Assembly: GCA_016210805.1 (NCBI GenBank)
Contig: JACQTL010000176.1
Location: 1-6,068, forward strand
DNA: 6,068 nucleotides
From: Actinomycetota bacterium
GTDB lineage: Bacteria; Actinomycetota; UBA4738; G016210805
Reading direction: 5' to 3'
Shown: in pieces, positions 5,555-6,068 of the stretch
Numbering within the stretch: the first letter of the stretch is position 1
How the letters are laid out: each line of letters begins with the position of its first letter
Program-made: the position numbers and the translations under genes
Notes under the pieces: model-generated
What the model was told of the DNA's origin: nothing
What the model saw: only the letters and a program-made list of their open reading frames with translations
Database searches by the model: none

Positions 5555-6068
5555 GCCTTCCTGGCGTGACCCTCGTGCTCCCCCACCCCTTCGGGCTCCG
5601 CCGGAGCCTCGGCGCGTCGGAGGAGCCGTCCGGCGAAGGAGTTGGCCAGCACCCCGGAGACGCTCGAGATCATGGCCACCATGGCCCACACCGGGTCGAC
5701 CAGCCCGCTCACCGCGAGGGGGACCCCGAGGCCGTTGAAGCCCAACGCGATGGCCAGGTTCTGCTTGGTCTTGGCGTAGGACTTCTTCCCGATCTCGAAG
5801 GCGTCCATCACCGCTCCGAGGCGGTCGCCCAGGATCACGATGTCGGCGGACTCGATGGCGATGTCGGTACCGGCCCCGATGGCGATCCCCACGTCCGCCT
5901 GGGTGAGGGCGGGGGCGTCGTTGATCCCGTCCCCGACCATGACCACCCGCTGGCCCTGCTGCTGGAGCTCCCGGATCCGCCCGGCCTTCTCATCGGGGAG
6001 GACCTGGGCCATCACCTCGTCGATGCCCACCTCGGAGGCCACGGCCCGGGCGGTCCGCTCGTTGTCCC
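5548..6068 (-). CDS. Heavy-metal P1B-type ATPase, C-terminal 172 residues (runs off the right edge)
   Basis: P1B ATPases use ATP to pump soft metal ions across the inner membrane. The visible part starts in the ATP-binding/phosphorylation domain (DNERTARAVA, normally preceded by TG). It contains the hinge motif MVGDGINDAPAL (GDGIND at 5917-5934), then two last membrane helices: KTKQNLAIALGFNGLGVPLA and VWAMVAMISSVSGVLANSF. The Asn-x6-Phe-Asn-x4-Pro arrangement of the first matches copper-type ATPases (YNx4P in CopA), and the second has Met and Ser at copper-type positions. However, it reads MISSV rather than the classical MxxSS, and the CPC/CPx motif and metal-binding domain lie outside the window, so metal specificity (copper likely) is not settled. 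The tail holds a short HEGH. The frame is open to the window edge; an internal GTG at 6042 is not the true start. It heads a leftward operon with the unknown-function gene. Confidence 0.92.
   Translation of the reverse strand, partial: DNERTARAVASEVGIDEVMAQVLPDEKAGRIRELQQQGQRVVMVGDGINDAPALTQADVGIAIGAGTDIAIESADIVILGDRLGAVMDAFEIGKKSYAKTKQNLAIALGFNGLGVPLAVSGLVDPVWAMVAMISSVSGVLANSFAGRLLRRAEAPAEPEGVGEHEGHARKAR

Noticed and set aside
4953..5738. A 261-codon plus-strand open frame opposite the unknown-function and ATPase genes
   Set aside because: It is antisense to two supported genes, and its sequence is Pro/Arg/His-rich without motifs.

Overview
The window is GC-rich and densely coded, with GTG starts, strong G/C at third codon positions and few intergenic gaps. 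That composition and the gene families (GH15 trehalase/glucoamylase-like enzyme, patatin-like protein, small zinc-ribbon protein of actinobacterial style) suggest an actinomycete-type chromosome. The sequence does not fix the genus. I see no tRNA, rRNA, CRISPR array, transposase or phage gene.

Left part (1-1127): the first 60 codons of a patatin-like lipid hydrolase run leftward off the edge. They diverge, across a 197-nt spacer, from a 215-aa ECF sigma factor. The sigma factor ends in an unusual CxxCxGxG motif, and a very strong hairpin terminator follows it.

Middle (1128-3088): a 242-nt hairpin-rich leader precedes a rightward cluster of three genes. The first encodes a 134-aa zinc-ribbon protein with a near-ideal ribosome binding site, the second a DedA-family membrane protein, and the third a membrane-anchored Cys-based (HCx5R) phosphatase. 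The DedA frame stays open 329 nt into the phosphatase gene, so either its tail is an overlap artefact, or a frameshift is present, or the two products are joined.

Right part (3089-6068): three leftward genes, tightly packed and probably one operon. In transcription order they are the C-terminal part of a heavy-metal P1B-type ATPase, a membrane-anchored protein of unknown function, and a complete 603-aa GH15-family glycosidase. The glycosidase converges on the phosphatase gene across a 28-nt gap that contains part of an imperfect stem-loop.

Working picture (inference): the middle cluster looks like envelope-lipid biology (a DedA lipid transporter plus a phosphatase at the membrane), and the right cluster couples metal export to an uncharacterised extracytoplasmic protein. 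No clearly new defence or mobile system is visible. The most unusual points are the CxxCxGxG tail on the sigma factor, the DedA/phosphatase junction and the metal ATPase/unknown protein pair.
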